64,000 nucleotides of DNA from an uncultured Eubacteriales bacterium (GTDB taxonomy: Bacteria; Bacillota; Clostridia; Oscillospirales; CAG-272). The stretch lies in the NCBI GenBank assembly GCA_934467415.1, contig CAKSLQ010000004.1:62001-126000 (forward strand), written 5' to 3'. A model generated the notes under the pieces. That model worked only from the letters and a program-made list of their open reading frames with translations. It was not told the origin of the DNA and made no database searches. Made by a program: the position numbers and the translations under genes. Of this stretch, positions 41,901 to 55,860 are shown in pieces. Within the stretch, counting starts at the first letter, position 1, and every line of letters starts with the position of its first letter.

Positions 41901-42805
41901 AGGTGCTTGAAGTTCACCTCGGCCGCGCCGCAAAGGAACTGGGCATCAAGGTCATGACCCCGGCGTTCGACGGCGCAAGCGAGAAGGACATTCTCGACCT
42001 GCTGAAGAAAGCGGGCCTCTGCCGCGAGATCCGTCCCGGTGAGAACATCGACGGCAAGGAAACGGTTGAGCTGGTGCAGAACCCCGAGACCGGCAAGAAC
42101 GAGTGCGTCAGCGTAAGCAAGCAGACCGATCCCGAAAAGTACGAGAAGCTGCTGCAAGAGGGCAAGCTCTATGTGGTGGACGGCAAGACCACCGTTTACG
42201 ACGGCAGAACCGGCGAGGCGTTTGACAACCCGGTCACGGTCGGCTACATGTACTACCTCAAGCTCCACCACCTGGTTGACGATAAGATCCACGCGCGTTC
42301 CACCGGCCCGTACTCGTTGGTAACGCAGCAGCCGCTCGGCGGTAAGGCGCAGTTCGGCGGCCAGCGTTTCGGTGAGATGGAAGTCTGGGCGCTCGAGGCA
42401 TACGGTGCGGCCTATACGCTGCAGGAGATCCTGACCGTCAAGAGTGACGATGTCACCGGACGTGTCAAGACCTACGAAGCAATCGTACAGGGGCAGAATA
42501 TTCCGACGCCGGGCGTGCCCGAATCCTTCAAGGTCCTTGTCAAGGAGCTTCAGTCGCTGGCACTGGATGTCCGCGTGCTCGACAGGAACGGCGAGGAGAT
42601 CGAGCTTGCCAAGATCGGTGACGACGATCTGGAGACCCCCAACTATGTAAGTCCTATTGAAGACGAAGACGGTATCAGCGCCTCCGACCTCGGAGAGACC
42701 GTACAGACCGACGAGCTTTTTGATTCCTTCACGGAAGAAGAGGGCGAGGACGGCGACGGCGATTTCTTCGCGGACGACGTTGACAGCGATTCCTTCGACG
42801 TTTGA
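38927..42805 (+). CDS. rpoB: DNA-directed RNA polymerase subunit beta
   Basis: This 1292-residue subunit forms the RNA polymerase catalytic core with beta-prime. The rifampicin pocket reads SQFMDQNNPLAELTHKRR then LSALGPGGLSRDRASFEVRD, with the sensitive-type Asp, His and Ser residues kept. GDKMAGRHGNKGVVSRILP is the conserved active-site segment and LGGKAQFGGQRFGEMEVWALEAYGAAY the C-terminal clamp motif. The tail is highly acidic (TEEEGEDGDGDFFADDVDSD). It is followed after 90 bases by rpoC. Confidence 0.98.
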   Translation: MLTPQKLGKNVRMSFSRVGEAIEMPNLLEVQKKSFEWFLRDGLREVLDDVSPIVDYSGNLIIEFVDYSIDPKTQYPVEECKERDVNYAAPLKVRVRLTNKETGEVKESEIYMGDFPMMTDNGTFVINGAERVIVSQIVRSPGIYYGDAIDKTGKHMHTATVIPYRGAWLEYETDASDAFFVKIDKTRKIPITVLVRALGVESDADILSMFGDETLIKATFEKDECAALAAENNTTLGDEALKEIYKKLRPGEPPLVESAQILINNLFFDPKRYDLAPVGRYKYDKKLDVAGRIVGHKLAEPAVNPFTGELVCEAGVTLTREMAREIEKNCINEVVLALDDGTAVKVFSNNTTEPENLLGFDLRDCGINEKVRTVVLREILEQCGGDVDAVKAEAKKRIHELCPKHITKDDIFASINYLIGLSHGVGNFDDIDHLGNRRMRCVGELLQNQLRIGFSRMDKIIKERMTVQDGTELHPQNLINIRPVVTAIREFFGSSPLSQFMDQNNPLAELTHKRRLSALGPGGLSRDRASFEVRDVHYTHYGRMCPIETPEGPNIGLISYLATYAKISDYGFIEAPYRKVDKATGKVTDIVEYMTADVEDNYIIAQANEPLDAEGRFVKSRIIARDKSEILEVDASQVDYVDVAPKMLVSVATAMIPFLENDDNTRALMGSNMQKQAVPLMVSDAPIVGTGMEYKAAIDSGVCVLAKEGGVVERVTADDVTVRQDDGTRVTYHLIKFKRSNQGTCVNQKPIVSDGDRVEKGDVIADGPATYEGEISLGKNALIGFMTWEGYNYEDAVLLNERLVRDDMYTSIHIEEYSHEARDTKLGEEVITREIPNVGDDALKDLNSDGIVKIGTEVRSGDILVGKVTPKGETELTAEERLLRAIFGEKAREVRDTSLRVPHGESGIVVDVKVFSRDQQDDLPPGVNKVVRVYIAQKRKISVGDKMAGRHGNKGVVSRILPPEDMPFLADGTPLDIVLNPLGVPSRMNIGQVLEVHLGRAAKELGIKVMTPAFDGASEKDILDLLKKAGLCREIRPGENIDGKETVELVQNPETGKNECVSVSKQTDPEKYEKLLQEGKLYVVDGKTTVYDGRTGEAFDNPVTVGYMYYLKLHHLVDDKIHARSTGPYSLVTQQPLGGKAQFGGQRFGEMEVWALEAYGAAYTLQEILTVKSDDVTGRVKTYEAIVQGQNIPTPGVPESFKVLVKELQSLALDVRVLDRNGEEIELAKIGDDDLETPNYVSPIEDEDGISASDLGETVQTDELFDSFTEEEGEDGDGDFFADDVDSDSFDV

Positions 42806-42810
42806 TCGGA

Positions 42811-42828
42811 GTCCCGCACATGCGGGAC
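42811..42828 (+). other. First rpoB-rpoC intercistronic hairpin
   Basis: GTCCCGCA-CA-TGCGGGAC starts five bases after the rpoB stop. No T-run follows. Confidence 0.6.
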
Positions 42829-42850
42829 GCAATGAGATTCAAATTTAATA

Positions 42851-42895
42851 GGAGAGGTGCTTTTGCGGAGCCCGCAAAAGATGGTAATATAATAA
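42851..42895 (+). promoter_or_regulatory. Displaced ribosome site of rpoC bridged by a hairpin
   Basis: GGAGAGGTG (42851-42859) abuts a perfect 9-bp hairpin, CTTTTGCGG-AGC-CCGCAAAAG (42860-42880). The rpoC ATG lies 15 bases after the hairpin, and no other Shine-Dalgarno sequence is present. An ATG at 42881 opens a three-codon frame (ATG GTA ATA TAA) that ends three bases before rpoC. Confidence 0.6.
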
Positions 42896-46450
<3,555 letters not shown>

Positions 46451-46453
46451 AGC

Positions 46454-46505
46454 AAAAAGAGACTGCTCCGCGCGGCGCGCTGCCCGCGCAGGGCGGTCTT
46501 TTTTT
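46454..46505 (+). terminator. Terminator after rpoC
   Basis: GACTGCTC pairs with GGGCGGTC (two G-U pairs) around a G+C-rich inner region, flanked by A5 and T7. Confidence 0.75.
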
Positions 46506-46617
46506 CGGCAGCGCGAAATAAAAATGCCCATATTTGTCCATACTGAAAAAATGGCGACTGAAAAGCGAAAAACATGCAAAAAACCTGTAAAATTCCGCTC
46601 AAAAGTCCCCGAAACGC

Positions 46618-46646
46618 TTGACAAACCGGCGCGTAAATGCTATAAT
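46618..46646 (+). promoter_or_regulatory. Consensus promoter of the str operon (rpsL-rpsG-fusA-tuf)
   Basis: TTGACA, a 17-bp spacer and TATAAT preceded by TGC. The gap 46506-46617 upstream shows no gene. Confidence 0.9.
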
Positions 46647-46652
46647 GTGATG

Positions 46653-46765
46653 TATTTTGGTGACGACTGTGTTGTTACAGGCGTTTCCGGGATACATACA
46701 GCATCGCTTGTGAATACCTTCGATGCCGTATATAAACACTTATATTTCAAAGAAGGAGGAAAAGT
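46653..46765 (+). other. rpsL leader with a hairpin
   Basis: The leader is about 113 bases. GCATCG (46701-46706) and CGATGC (46721-46726) form a small stem that can be extended by an ACA/CGT flank with one mismatch. It could hold an autoregulatory protein-binding site, which is unproven. AAGGAGG precedes the rpsL ATG. Confidence 0.35.
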
Positions 46766-47179
46766 ATGCCAACCTTTAACCAGCTCGTTAAGAACGGACG
46801 TTCCAAGGCGGTCTACAAGTCCAAGGCGCCTGTCCTTCAGCAGGGCTTCAACACCCTGAAGAACAAGGCCACCGACCTGAGTTCGCCCCAAAAGCGCGGT
46901 GTGTGCACGAAGGTCACCACGACCACCCCGAAGAAGCCGAACTCTGCACTTCGCAAGATCGCAAGAGTCAGACTGACCAACGGTATGGAAGCAACGACCT
47001 ACATTCCGGGCATCGGCCACAATCTCCAAGAGCACTCTGTCGTACTGATCAGAGGCGGTAGAGTTCGTGACCTGCCTGGCTGCCGTTACCACATTATCCG
47101 CGGCACGCTGGACGCACAGGGTGTTGCCAACCGCAACCAGGGCCGTTCCAAGTACGGCGCAAAGCGTCCGAAGAAATAA
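46766..47179 (+). CDS. rpsL: 30S ribosomal protein S12
   Basis: This 137-residue decoding-centre protein has the conserved TTTPKKPNSALRKIARVRL and LQEHSVVLIRGGRV segments. The next residues are RDLPGCRYH, whereas most bacteria have KDLPGVRYH. Arg101 thus occupies the position of E. coli Lys87 (numbered without Met), where Arg is a classic streptomycin-resistance substitution. The N terminus is about 13 residues longer than in E. coli, as is common in Firmicutes. It is the first gene of the str operon. Confidence 0.98.
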   Translation: MPTFNQLVKNGRSKAVYKSKAPVLQQGFNTLKNKATDLSSPQKRGVCTKVTTTTPKKPNSALRKIARVRLTNGMEATTYIPGIGHNLQEHSVVLIRGGRVRDLPGCRYHIIRGTLDAQGVANRNQGRSKYGAKRPKK

Positions 47180-47340
47180 GCCACGCTTATTTCAAAGCAA
47201 AATGGTACAGTTTGTGCCGTCAAACGAGTGCGTAATATAAATGTTTATGTACAGCTATAATACACACCTTGGACGAGCGCTTACGGATTATCAAATTCGA
47301 GTACCGATGAGATTCATTTTTTATGAAGGAGGGAAGGAAA
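47180..47340 (+). other. rpsL-rpsG intercistronic region
   Basis: These 161 bases hold no gene. A TATAAT at 47256 lacks a matching -35. In E. coli the equivalent region binds S7 for feedback control, but no obvious structural match is visible here. Confidence 0.3.
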
Positions 47341-47811
47341 GTGCCTAGAAGAGGTCAAATTTCCAAGAGAGAAGTATTGCCGGATCCGATTTACAACTCC
47401 CAGCTTGTAACCAAACTGATCAACAATATCATGTATGACGGCAAGAAGGGTGTTGCCCAGAAGATCGTATACGATGCATTCGCCATCGTAGAGGCAAAAG
47501 AAAACAAGAATCCTCTCGAAGTATTCCAGGCAGCTCTTGAAAACGTAATGCCTGTACTCGAGGTCAAGGCTCGCCGTGTCGGCGGCGCAACCTATCAGGT
47601 TCCTATGGAAGTAAGAGCTGAGAGAAGACAGACGCTCGGACTTCGTTGGATGACTGCGTTCTCCAGAAAGCGCAGTGAAAGAACCATGGCGGAAAAACTC
47701 GCGGGCGAGATTATCGACGCGAAGAACAGCGCCGGCGGTGCATTCAAGAAGAAGGAAGAGACGCACAAGATGGCAGAAGCGAACAAGGCTTTTGCACATT
47801 ACAGATATTAA
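47341..47811 (+). CDS. rpsG: 30S ribosomal protein S7
   Basis: This 156-residue protein nucleates assembly of the 30S head. It reads PRRGQISKREVLPDPIYNS and KARRVGGATYQVPMEVRAERR, and ends AHYRY. It starts with GTG at 47341, giving the standard length and preceded by AAGGAGGGAAGG. An in-frame ATG at 47323 lies inside that ribosome site and is rejected. fusA begins 21 bases downstream. Confidence 0.97.
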   Translation: MPRRGQISKREVLPDPIYNSQLVTKLINNIMYDGKKGVAQKIVYDAFAIVEAKENKNPLEVFQAALENVMPVLEVKARRVGGATYQVPMEVRAERRQTLGLRWMTAFSRKRSERTMAEKLAGEIIDAKNSAGGAFKKKEETHKMAEANKAFAHYRY

Positions 47812-47832
47812 GCCGCACAGAAGGAGAAAACA

Positions 47833-49914
<2,082 letters not shown>

Positions 49915-49988
49915 TTTTGATATTTCGGTGCAAACCGATTTATAGAACAAAATTCAATTAAAAATTTTATATCAGGAGGATATTAAAA

Positions 49989-51194
49989 ATGGCAAAGCAA
50001 AAGTTTGAGAGAACCAAACCCCATGTTAATATCGGTACGATCGGTCACGTCGACCACGGCAAGACCACGCTGACCGCAGCGATCACCAAGTACCTGTCTC
50101 TCGGCAACGGCAACATCGAGTTCATGGCTTATGACCAGATCGATAACGCGCCCGAAGAGAGAGCAAGAGGTATCACGATCAACACCAGACACGTTGAGTA
50201 TGAGACCGCAAAGCGTCACTACGCACACGTTGACTGCCCCGGCCACGCTGACTATGTCAAGAACATGATCACCGGTGCAGCACAGATGGACGGCGCTATC
50301 CTCGTCGTTGCAGGTACCGACGGCCCTCTGCAGCAGACCCGTGAGCACGTTCTGCTCGCTCGTCAGGTCGGCGTTCCCGCAATCGTTGTCTTCATGAACA
50401 AGACCGATATCGTGGATGACCCCGAGCTGCTCGACCTCGTTGAGATGGAAATTCGTGACCTGCTGTCGCAGTACGACTTCCCGGGCGACGATGTGCCGAT
50501 CATCAGAGGCTCTGCCCGCGTCGCACTTGAGTGCGCAAGCACCGACCCCAACGCTCCCGAGTATGCATGCATCAAGGAGCTGATGGACGCTGTTGACGAT
50601 TACATTCCTACGCCTGACAGAATGAGCGACAAGCCGTTCCTGATGCCTGTCGAGGACGTATTCTCCATCTCCGGCCGTGGTACCGTTGCTACCGGTCGTG
50701 TTGAGAGAGGTATCCTGAAGATGGCTGACGAAGTTGAGATCATCGGTCTGACCACCGAGAGAAAGAAGACCGTTATCACCGGTATCGAGATGTTCCACAA
50801 GATGATGGATGAGGCTCAGGCAGGCGATAACATCGGCGCACTTCTCCGCGGTATTCAGAAGAACGAGATCGAAAGAGGTCAGGTTCTCTGCAAGCCCGGC
50901 TCCATCAACCCCCACACCGAGTTCATCGGCCAGGTTTACGTTCTGACCGAAAAAGAGGGCGGTCGTCAGAAGCCGTTCTTCTCGGGCTATCGTCCGCAGT
51001 TCTATTTCAGAACCACCGACGTTACCGGTACGATCAAGCTGCCCGAAGGCGTTGATATGTGCCGCCCCGGCGATAACGTAAACATGGACGTTTCCCTGAT
51101 TACGCCTATCGCTATCGAGGTTGGTCTGCGCTTCGCTATCCGTGAGGGTGGCAGAACCGTTGGTTCGGGCGTCGTTACCGAGATCAAGGGCTAA
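49989..51194 (+). CDS. tuf: Translation elongation factor Tu
   Basis: This 401-residue GTPase delivers aminoacyl-tRNA to the ribosome. GTIGHVDHGKTTLTAAIT, VDCPGHADYVKNMITGAAQMDGAI and FMNKTDIVDD (Thr where many have Cys) are the GTPase motifs. The C terminus reads GRTVGSGVVTEI. AGGAGG precedes the start. It is the last gene of the str operon. Confidence 0.98.
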   Translation: MAKQKFERTKPHVNIGTIGHVDHGKTTLTAAITKYLSLGNGNIEFMAYDQIDNAPEERARGITINTRHVEYETAKRHYAHVDCPGHADYVKNMITGAAQMDGAILVVAGTDGPLQQTREHVLLARQVGVPAIVVFMNKTDIVDDPELLDLVEMEIRDLLSQYDFPGDDVPIIRGSARVALECASTDPNAPEYACIKELMDAVDDYIPTPDRMSDKPFLMPVEDVFSISGRGTVATGRVERGILKMADEVEIIGLTTERKKTVITGIEMFHKMMDEAQAGDNIGALLRGIQKNEIERGQVLCKPGSINPHTEFIGQVYVLTEKEGGRQKPFFSGYRPQFYFRTTDVTGTIKLPEGVDMCRPGDNVNMDVSLITPIAIEVGLRFAIREGGRTVGSGVVTEIKG

Positions 51195-51208
51195 TTCCCG
51201 CATGACTT

Positions 51209-51261
51209 CCTTTGGCGTTTGCCAAAGGTAAAAGGAAGGACGACAGCATGCTGTCGTCCTT
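51209..51261 (+). terminator. Tandem hairpins downstream of tuf
   Basis: CCTTTGGC-GTTT-GCCAAAGG (51209-51228) is followed by a perfect 26-bp palindrome (51236-51261, arms AAGGACGACAGCA). Neither has a clear T-run. They probably define the 3' end of the operon by a mixture of termination and exonuclease block. Confidence 0.5.
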
Positions 51262-51313
51262 CTGCATTTGCGGCAGACCGCCTTTGGCGGCGCCGCATCA
51301 AAACTGAATTTAT

Positions 51314-51421
51314 ATCTTTGGGGAATGGTGCAATTCCATACCGGCGGTAAAGTCCGCGAACACGCAAGTGCCGAGCAGGTGAGATTCCTGCACCGACAGT
51401 ACAGTCTGGATGAGAAAAGAT
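51314..51421 (+). ncRNA. FMN riboswitch (RFN element)
   Basis: The conserved RFN core is clear: CTTTGGGG, TACCGGCGGTAAAGTCCGCGA, GTGCCGAGCAGGTGAGATTCC, and CACCGACAGTACAGTCTGGATGAGA. P1 closes between ATCTTT (51314) and AAAGAT (51416-51421). It senses flavin mononucleotide and should shut down the riboflavin transporter gene below when FMN is plentiful. Confidence 0.95.
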
Positions 51422-51454
51422 AGAAAAGGGTTTCCGCGTCTTTGCGGTCATTCG

Positions 51455-51489
51455 TTCCCCTGCATTTTTTGCAGGGGAATTTCCTTTTT
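51455..51489 (+). terminator. Expression-platform terminator of the FMN riboswitch
   Basis: TTCCCCTGCA, 5-base loop and TGCAGGGGAA are followed by TTTCCTTTTT, just before the ribU ribosome site. Ligand binding would favour this hairpin. Confidence 0.85.
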
Positions 51490-51511
51490 CTCCAAAGTTT
51501 TGGAGGGTATT

Positions 51512-52174
51512 ATGACAAATTCCACACAAAAAATGAACCGTATCGCCGCAACCGCATTATTCGCCGCGATTGCATATTTATCCATGTTTCTGACGCCGTT
51601 CCGCGTCGATTTTCTGACCTTTGACATCAAGGATGCCGTCATGACAATCGGTGCGCTGTATCTCGGCCCGCTTGCCGGACTTGCAATGTCCGCCGTGACC
51701 GCGCTGCTTGAAATGATCACGATCAGCCAGACCGGTATCGACGGCATGATTATGAACTTCGTCGGCTCTGCGACCTACACCGTGGTGGCGTCGCTCGTCT
51801 ATACATACAGAAAAAGCCTGAAAACCGCCGTGCTCGGCTTGCTTTCCGCAACGCTCGCCATGACGGCGGTCATGCTGGCGGCAAACCTCATTATCACGCC
51901 CGGCTTTAAGGGCGTTCCGGTTGAGGCGGTCATCGCCATGATCCCGACGCTGCTGCTGCCGTTCAACCTGCTCAAAGGCGTTCTCAATTCCGCGCTGGTC
52001 ATGCTGCTGTATAAGCCCGTCACCACGGCGATGCGCGGTACACGGCTGGCCATCGGCGAACCGCATAAGGGAGCGAATAAAAATACAGTGATCGTCACGG
52101 TCGTTTCGCTTGCGGTCATCGCAGCGGCGCTCGCTTTCTTCTTTGCGGTGCTCGGCGCAAAGCTCGGCGGCTGA
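51512..52174 (+). CDS. ribU: Riboflavin ECF transporter substrate-binding subunit
   Basis: This 220-residue integral membrane S-component captures riboflavin and works with a shared ECF energising module encoded elsewhere. It has about six helices and the family motif RVDFLTFDIKDAVMTIGALYLGP near residues 28-50, followed by MIMNFVGSATYTVVASLVY. Placement directly under an FMN riboswitch confirms the ligand. Earlier in-frame ATGs run back through the riboswitch; 51512 has GGAGGG six bases upstream. Confidence 0.92.
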   Translation: MTNSTQKMNRIAATALFAAIAYLSMFLTPFRVDFLTFDIKDAVMTIGALYLGPLAGLAMSAVTALLEMITISQTGIDGMIMNFVGSATYTVVASLVYTYRKSLKTAVLGLLSATLAMTAVMLAANLIITPGFKGVPVEAVIAMIPTLLLPFNLLKGVLNSALVMLLYKPVTTAMRGTRLAIGEPHKGANKNTVIVTVVSLAVIAAALAFFFAVLGAKLGG

Positions 52175-52208
52175 GGTTTAAGGATTTATAAAAAATTCCG
52201 TTTTTTCC

Positions 52209-52237
52209 TTGATTTGCGGCGCCGGATTGTGTACAAT
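52209..52237 (+). promoter_or_regulatory. Promoter of the small multidrug export gene
   Basis: TTGATT, a 17-bp spacer and TACAAT. The start would be about 25 bases before the ATG. Confidence 0.75.
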
Positions 52238-52268
52238 AGAAGTATCACGCAAAGGAGCAAGGGACCGC

Positions 52269-52742
52269 ATGTTTGAGAACCTGAACCACACGCTTTATAC
52301 TTTTCTGATCTCCATGCTGCCCGTCATCGAGCTGCGCGGTGCGATTCCGGTCGGCTGCGGGTTCGGGCTGCCCTTTTGGGAGAACTATCTGATCTGCACC
52401 GTCGGCAATCTGCTGCCCGTGCCGTTCATCCTGCTGTTCATCCGCTTTATTCTGAACTGGATGAAAGGGATTCCGCACCTTGAGAAGATTGCAAACTGGG
52501 TGGAGAGCAAGGCGCACCGGCATTCGGCGTCCATCGTGAAATATGCGGGTTGGGGCCTGTTTATCTTTGTCGCCATTCCGCTGCCCGGCACGGGGGCATG
52601 GACGGGTGCGCTGATCGCCGCCATGCTGGATATCCGCATGAAAAAGGCGCTCCCCGCCATTACGGCAGGCGTGCTGACGGCCGGACTGCTGGTTGCCGGC
52701 GTGTCCTACGGCTTTCTGAACTTCCTGCAATTCATGTTCTGA
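52269..52742 (+). CDS. Small multi-drug export family membrane protein
   Basis: This 157-residue protein has four to five hydrophobic helices. The motifs LPVIELRGAIPVGCGFGLPFWENY and FVAIPLPGTGAWTGALIAAMLDIRMKKALPAI match the Sm_multidrug_ex family (PF06695, from memory). The family name rests on thin evidence, and the true substrate is unknown. The ATG at 52269 has AAGGAG about ten bases upstream. An earlier in-frame ATG at 52209 overlaps the promoter and is rejected. A membrane GT-C-like gene follows after 13 bases. Confidence 0.8.
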   Translation: MFENLNHTLYTFLISMLPVIELRGAIPVGCGFGLPFWENYLICTVGNLLPVPFILLFIRFILNWMKGIPHLEKIANWVESKAHRHSASIVKYAGWGLFIFVAIPLPGTGAWTGALIAAMLDIRMKKALPAITAGVLTAGLLVAGVSYGFLNFLQFMF

Positions 52743-52755
52743 CGGAGGAATCGGC

Positions 52756-54396
52756 TTGAAGAGACTGCATTTTGCACAGGTGAATCGGGAAAGGCAGAAT
52801 ACCCTTCTGCCTTTTTTGTCCGTTTTCCTGCTTGCGGCACTGCGGTATCTGTACTTCGGCTTTCGCTATTTTCCGCAGCTGGATGACTATATTCAATACC
52901 ATAATTACGCCGCGATGGGCAGCGTGCCGCATCTGATCGGCAAGCTCGGGCTGTTTGCCGCGCGTCCGCTGGCCGGCCTTATGGACATCACGCTTTGGTC
53001 GTGGCTCTGGCCGTGCATGATTCTGTCCGTGCTGCTGCTTTCCGCGATGTATGCCGCGTCGGCCGTGACGTTTTGCAATCTGTTTGAAAAGCAGTTCGGC
53101 ACCGGCGGGCTGTTTGTCGTGTTTTATGCGCTCATGCCGCTCGGCATCGAGGGGACATACTGGGTCAGCGCCTCCTCGCGCATCATTCCGGGGCTGCTGT
53201 TTGCCGCGCTGGGCGCAGCCTGCTTCGCGCGTTTCCTGGAGCAGGGCGGCAAGGGGCGGCTGATCGGCGCGCTGCTGCTGCAATTCTTGACCTTCTGTTT
53301 CTATGAGCAGACGGCGGTGCTGTCCTGTGCGCTGCATCTCCTGCTTGCGTTTCTTGCCCGGCGGGAGCAGCGGGAACGCGCGGCGGCGGTGTTTTTCAGC
53401 CTGCTTGTCGCGGGCGTATACTTCGGTGTCACGGCGCTTTCCGGGCCGAGCGCGCTTTACGACGGGCGCACCGAGGTCATCCTGCCGACATCCCTGTACT
53501 ATTTCGACACCTTCTTGCCGGACCTCGTCGGGCAGATGAAGTCTGCCTTTCTCGGCGGCGGCTGGTATATTCTCTCGCACGGCTTCATTCGCGGCATCCT
53601 GCGGATTTTGTCTGACGGCGCATGGCTGTGGTGCGTTCTCCTGCTGCTGTGCACGGTATTCTTTGCGCTGACGCAGTTCGGCGGAGAGCGGGCGCGCGGC
53701 AAAGTGCTTGCACCGGTTCTCGGCGGGCTTTTGCTTGCCGCCGCGCCGCTTGCGCCGTTTTTCATCGTGGCAAATCCCTGGTTTTCGCTGCGCGGGACCG
53801 TGCCGAGCTTCGTCGGCCTCGCGTTGGTCGGCGATGCACTTTGCCGTGCGCTGTTTCGCGGCAGGCAAAAGACGCTGGCCGTCGTCGGCAGCGTTTTCGC
53901 CGTGGTGTTCTGCGTCACGGCGGTGTCCGAGGTCGCGGACTACAAGGCGAATTACGAGGCGGACTCCCGCGTCGTCGGGGCGGTTGCGGCGCTCGGAAGG
54001 GAGAACCGCGGCGTGGGGCGTATCGCGGTGCTGAACCTCAGCGCAAGCTATGTCCCCGAGCTGAACTGCCGCTTTCACGAGCATATCGTCGGCGTGACCG
54101 AATCGACATGGGCGCTGACCGGTGCGGTGCGCTGCCGCAACGCGGATACGGATGACTGGAACACCTATGTGCCGATCCCGCTCGATGAGGCGTATGCGTA
54201 CCTGCGCTGGGAATACGACGAAAAAACGCTTTCGTCCATGGACGCCGTGTATGCCTATGAGCCGGAGACCGATACGACCGCACGTCTGAACGTCGATTAC
54301 GCGGGCGACGGCGTGTATTTCCTGTACCGCGCGGACGGGGAATTGTACGGCCGCATCACGGAGACCGACAAAAACGGCGTTTTTTCCGAAGAATAA
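52756..54396 (+). CDS. Multi-pass membrane protein, GT-C glycosyltransferase-like
   Basis: This 546-residue protein has about ten to eleven hydrophobic helices in residues 15-390, then a soluble C-terminal domain of roughly 150 residues. FPQLDDYIQYHNYAAMG after the first helix offers the acidic DD pair typical of GT-C enzymes that use lipid-linked sugars, and GTYWVSASSRIIPGLLF resembles O-antigen-type glucosyltransferase membrane proteins. The enzyme activity is inferred. Translation begins at TTG (52756), with GGAGG seven bases upstream; no ATG fits. It is co-transcribed with the preceding export gene. Confidence 0.7.
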   Translation: MKRLHFAQVNRERQNTLLPFLSVFLLAALRYLYFGFRYFPQLDDYIQYHNYAAMGSVPHLIGKLGLFAARPLAGLMDITLWSWLWPCMILSVLLLSAMYAASAVTFCNLFEKQFGTGGLFVVFYALMPLGIEGTYWVSASSRIIPGLLFAALGAACFARFLEQGGKGRLIGALLLQFLTFCFYEQTAVLSCALHLLLAFLARREQRERAAAVFFSLLVAGVYFGVTALSGPSALYDGRTEVILPTSLYYFDTFLPDLVGQMKSAFLGGGWYILSHGFIRGILRILSDGAWLWCVLLLLCTVFFALTQFGGERARGKVLAPVLGGLLLAAAPLAPFFIVANPWFSLRGTVPSFVGLALVGDALCRALFRGRQKTLAVVGSVFAVVFCVTAVSEVADYKANYEADSRVVGAVAALGRENRGVGRIAVLNLSASYVPELNCRFHEHIVGVTESTWALTGAVRCRNADTDDWNTYVPIPLDEAYAYLRWEYDEKTLSSMDAVYAYEPETDTTARLNVDYAGDGVYFLYRADGELYGRITETDKNGVFSEE

Positions 54397-54408
54397 TCGA
54401 AAAATCTA

Positions 54409-54437
54409 TTGCATAACCACGGATTCCGTGGTATACT
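54409..54437 (+). promoter_or_regulatory. Promoter of metK with palindromic spacer
   Basis: TTGCAT, a 17-bp spacer and TATACT preceded by TGG. The spacer contains the perfect inverted repeat CCACGG-ATT-CCGTGG (54417-54431) directly abutting the -10, a candidate operator. Confidence 0.75.
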
Positions 54438-54462
54438 GGGTGCATCAACAAATAAATATTTT

Positions 54463-54547
54463 CTTATCAAGAGCGGCGGAGGGACTGGCCCTGTGAAGCC
54501 CGGCAACCTGCATTTGTAAGGTGCCAATTCCTGAGAGATGAGATTTC
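54463..54547 (+). ncRNA. SAM-I riboswitch (S-box)
   Basis: The S-box core is clear: CTTATCAAGAGCGGCGGAGGG, ACTGGCCCTGTGAAGCCCGGCAACC, AAGGTGCCAATTCCTG and GAGATGAGAT closing P1. It binds S-adenosylmethionine and regulates the SAM synthetase gene below, a standard feedback loop. Confidence 0.95.
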
Positions 54548-54580
54548 ACCCTCGGGAGCAATCGCGAGGGTTTTTCTTTT
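54548..54580 (+). terminator. Expression-platform terminator of the SAM-I riboswitch
   Basis: ACCCTCG, 10-base loop and CGAGGGT followed by TTTTCTTTT, 20 bases before metK. Confidence 0.85.
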
Positions 54581-54597
54581 GCCGCAGGAGGGCACAA

Positions 54598-55782
<1,185 letters not shown>

Positions 55783-55815
55783 AGCATCCCGGCGGGCAGT
55801 TCCGCCGACCGGATT

Positions 55816-55853
55816 ACCCTCATAGCAATTCGTTCATATATTGCTATGGGGGT
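55816..55853 (+). promoter_or_regulatory. Hairpin sequestering the ribosome site of the next gene
   Basis: ACCCTCATAGCAAT pairs over 14 positions (one G-U) with ATTGCTATGGGGGT around a 10-base loop. The 3' arm contains the GGGGGTG that serves the GTG start at 55861. No T-run follows, so it is not a clean metK terminator. Confidence 0.6.
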
Positions 55854-55860
55854 GATTTTC

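Noticed and set aside
47256..47261. TATAAT before rpsG as an internal promoter
   Set aside because: No -35-like box at 16-18 bases and no TG extension.
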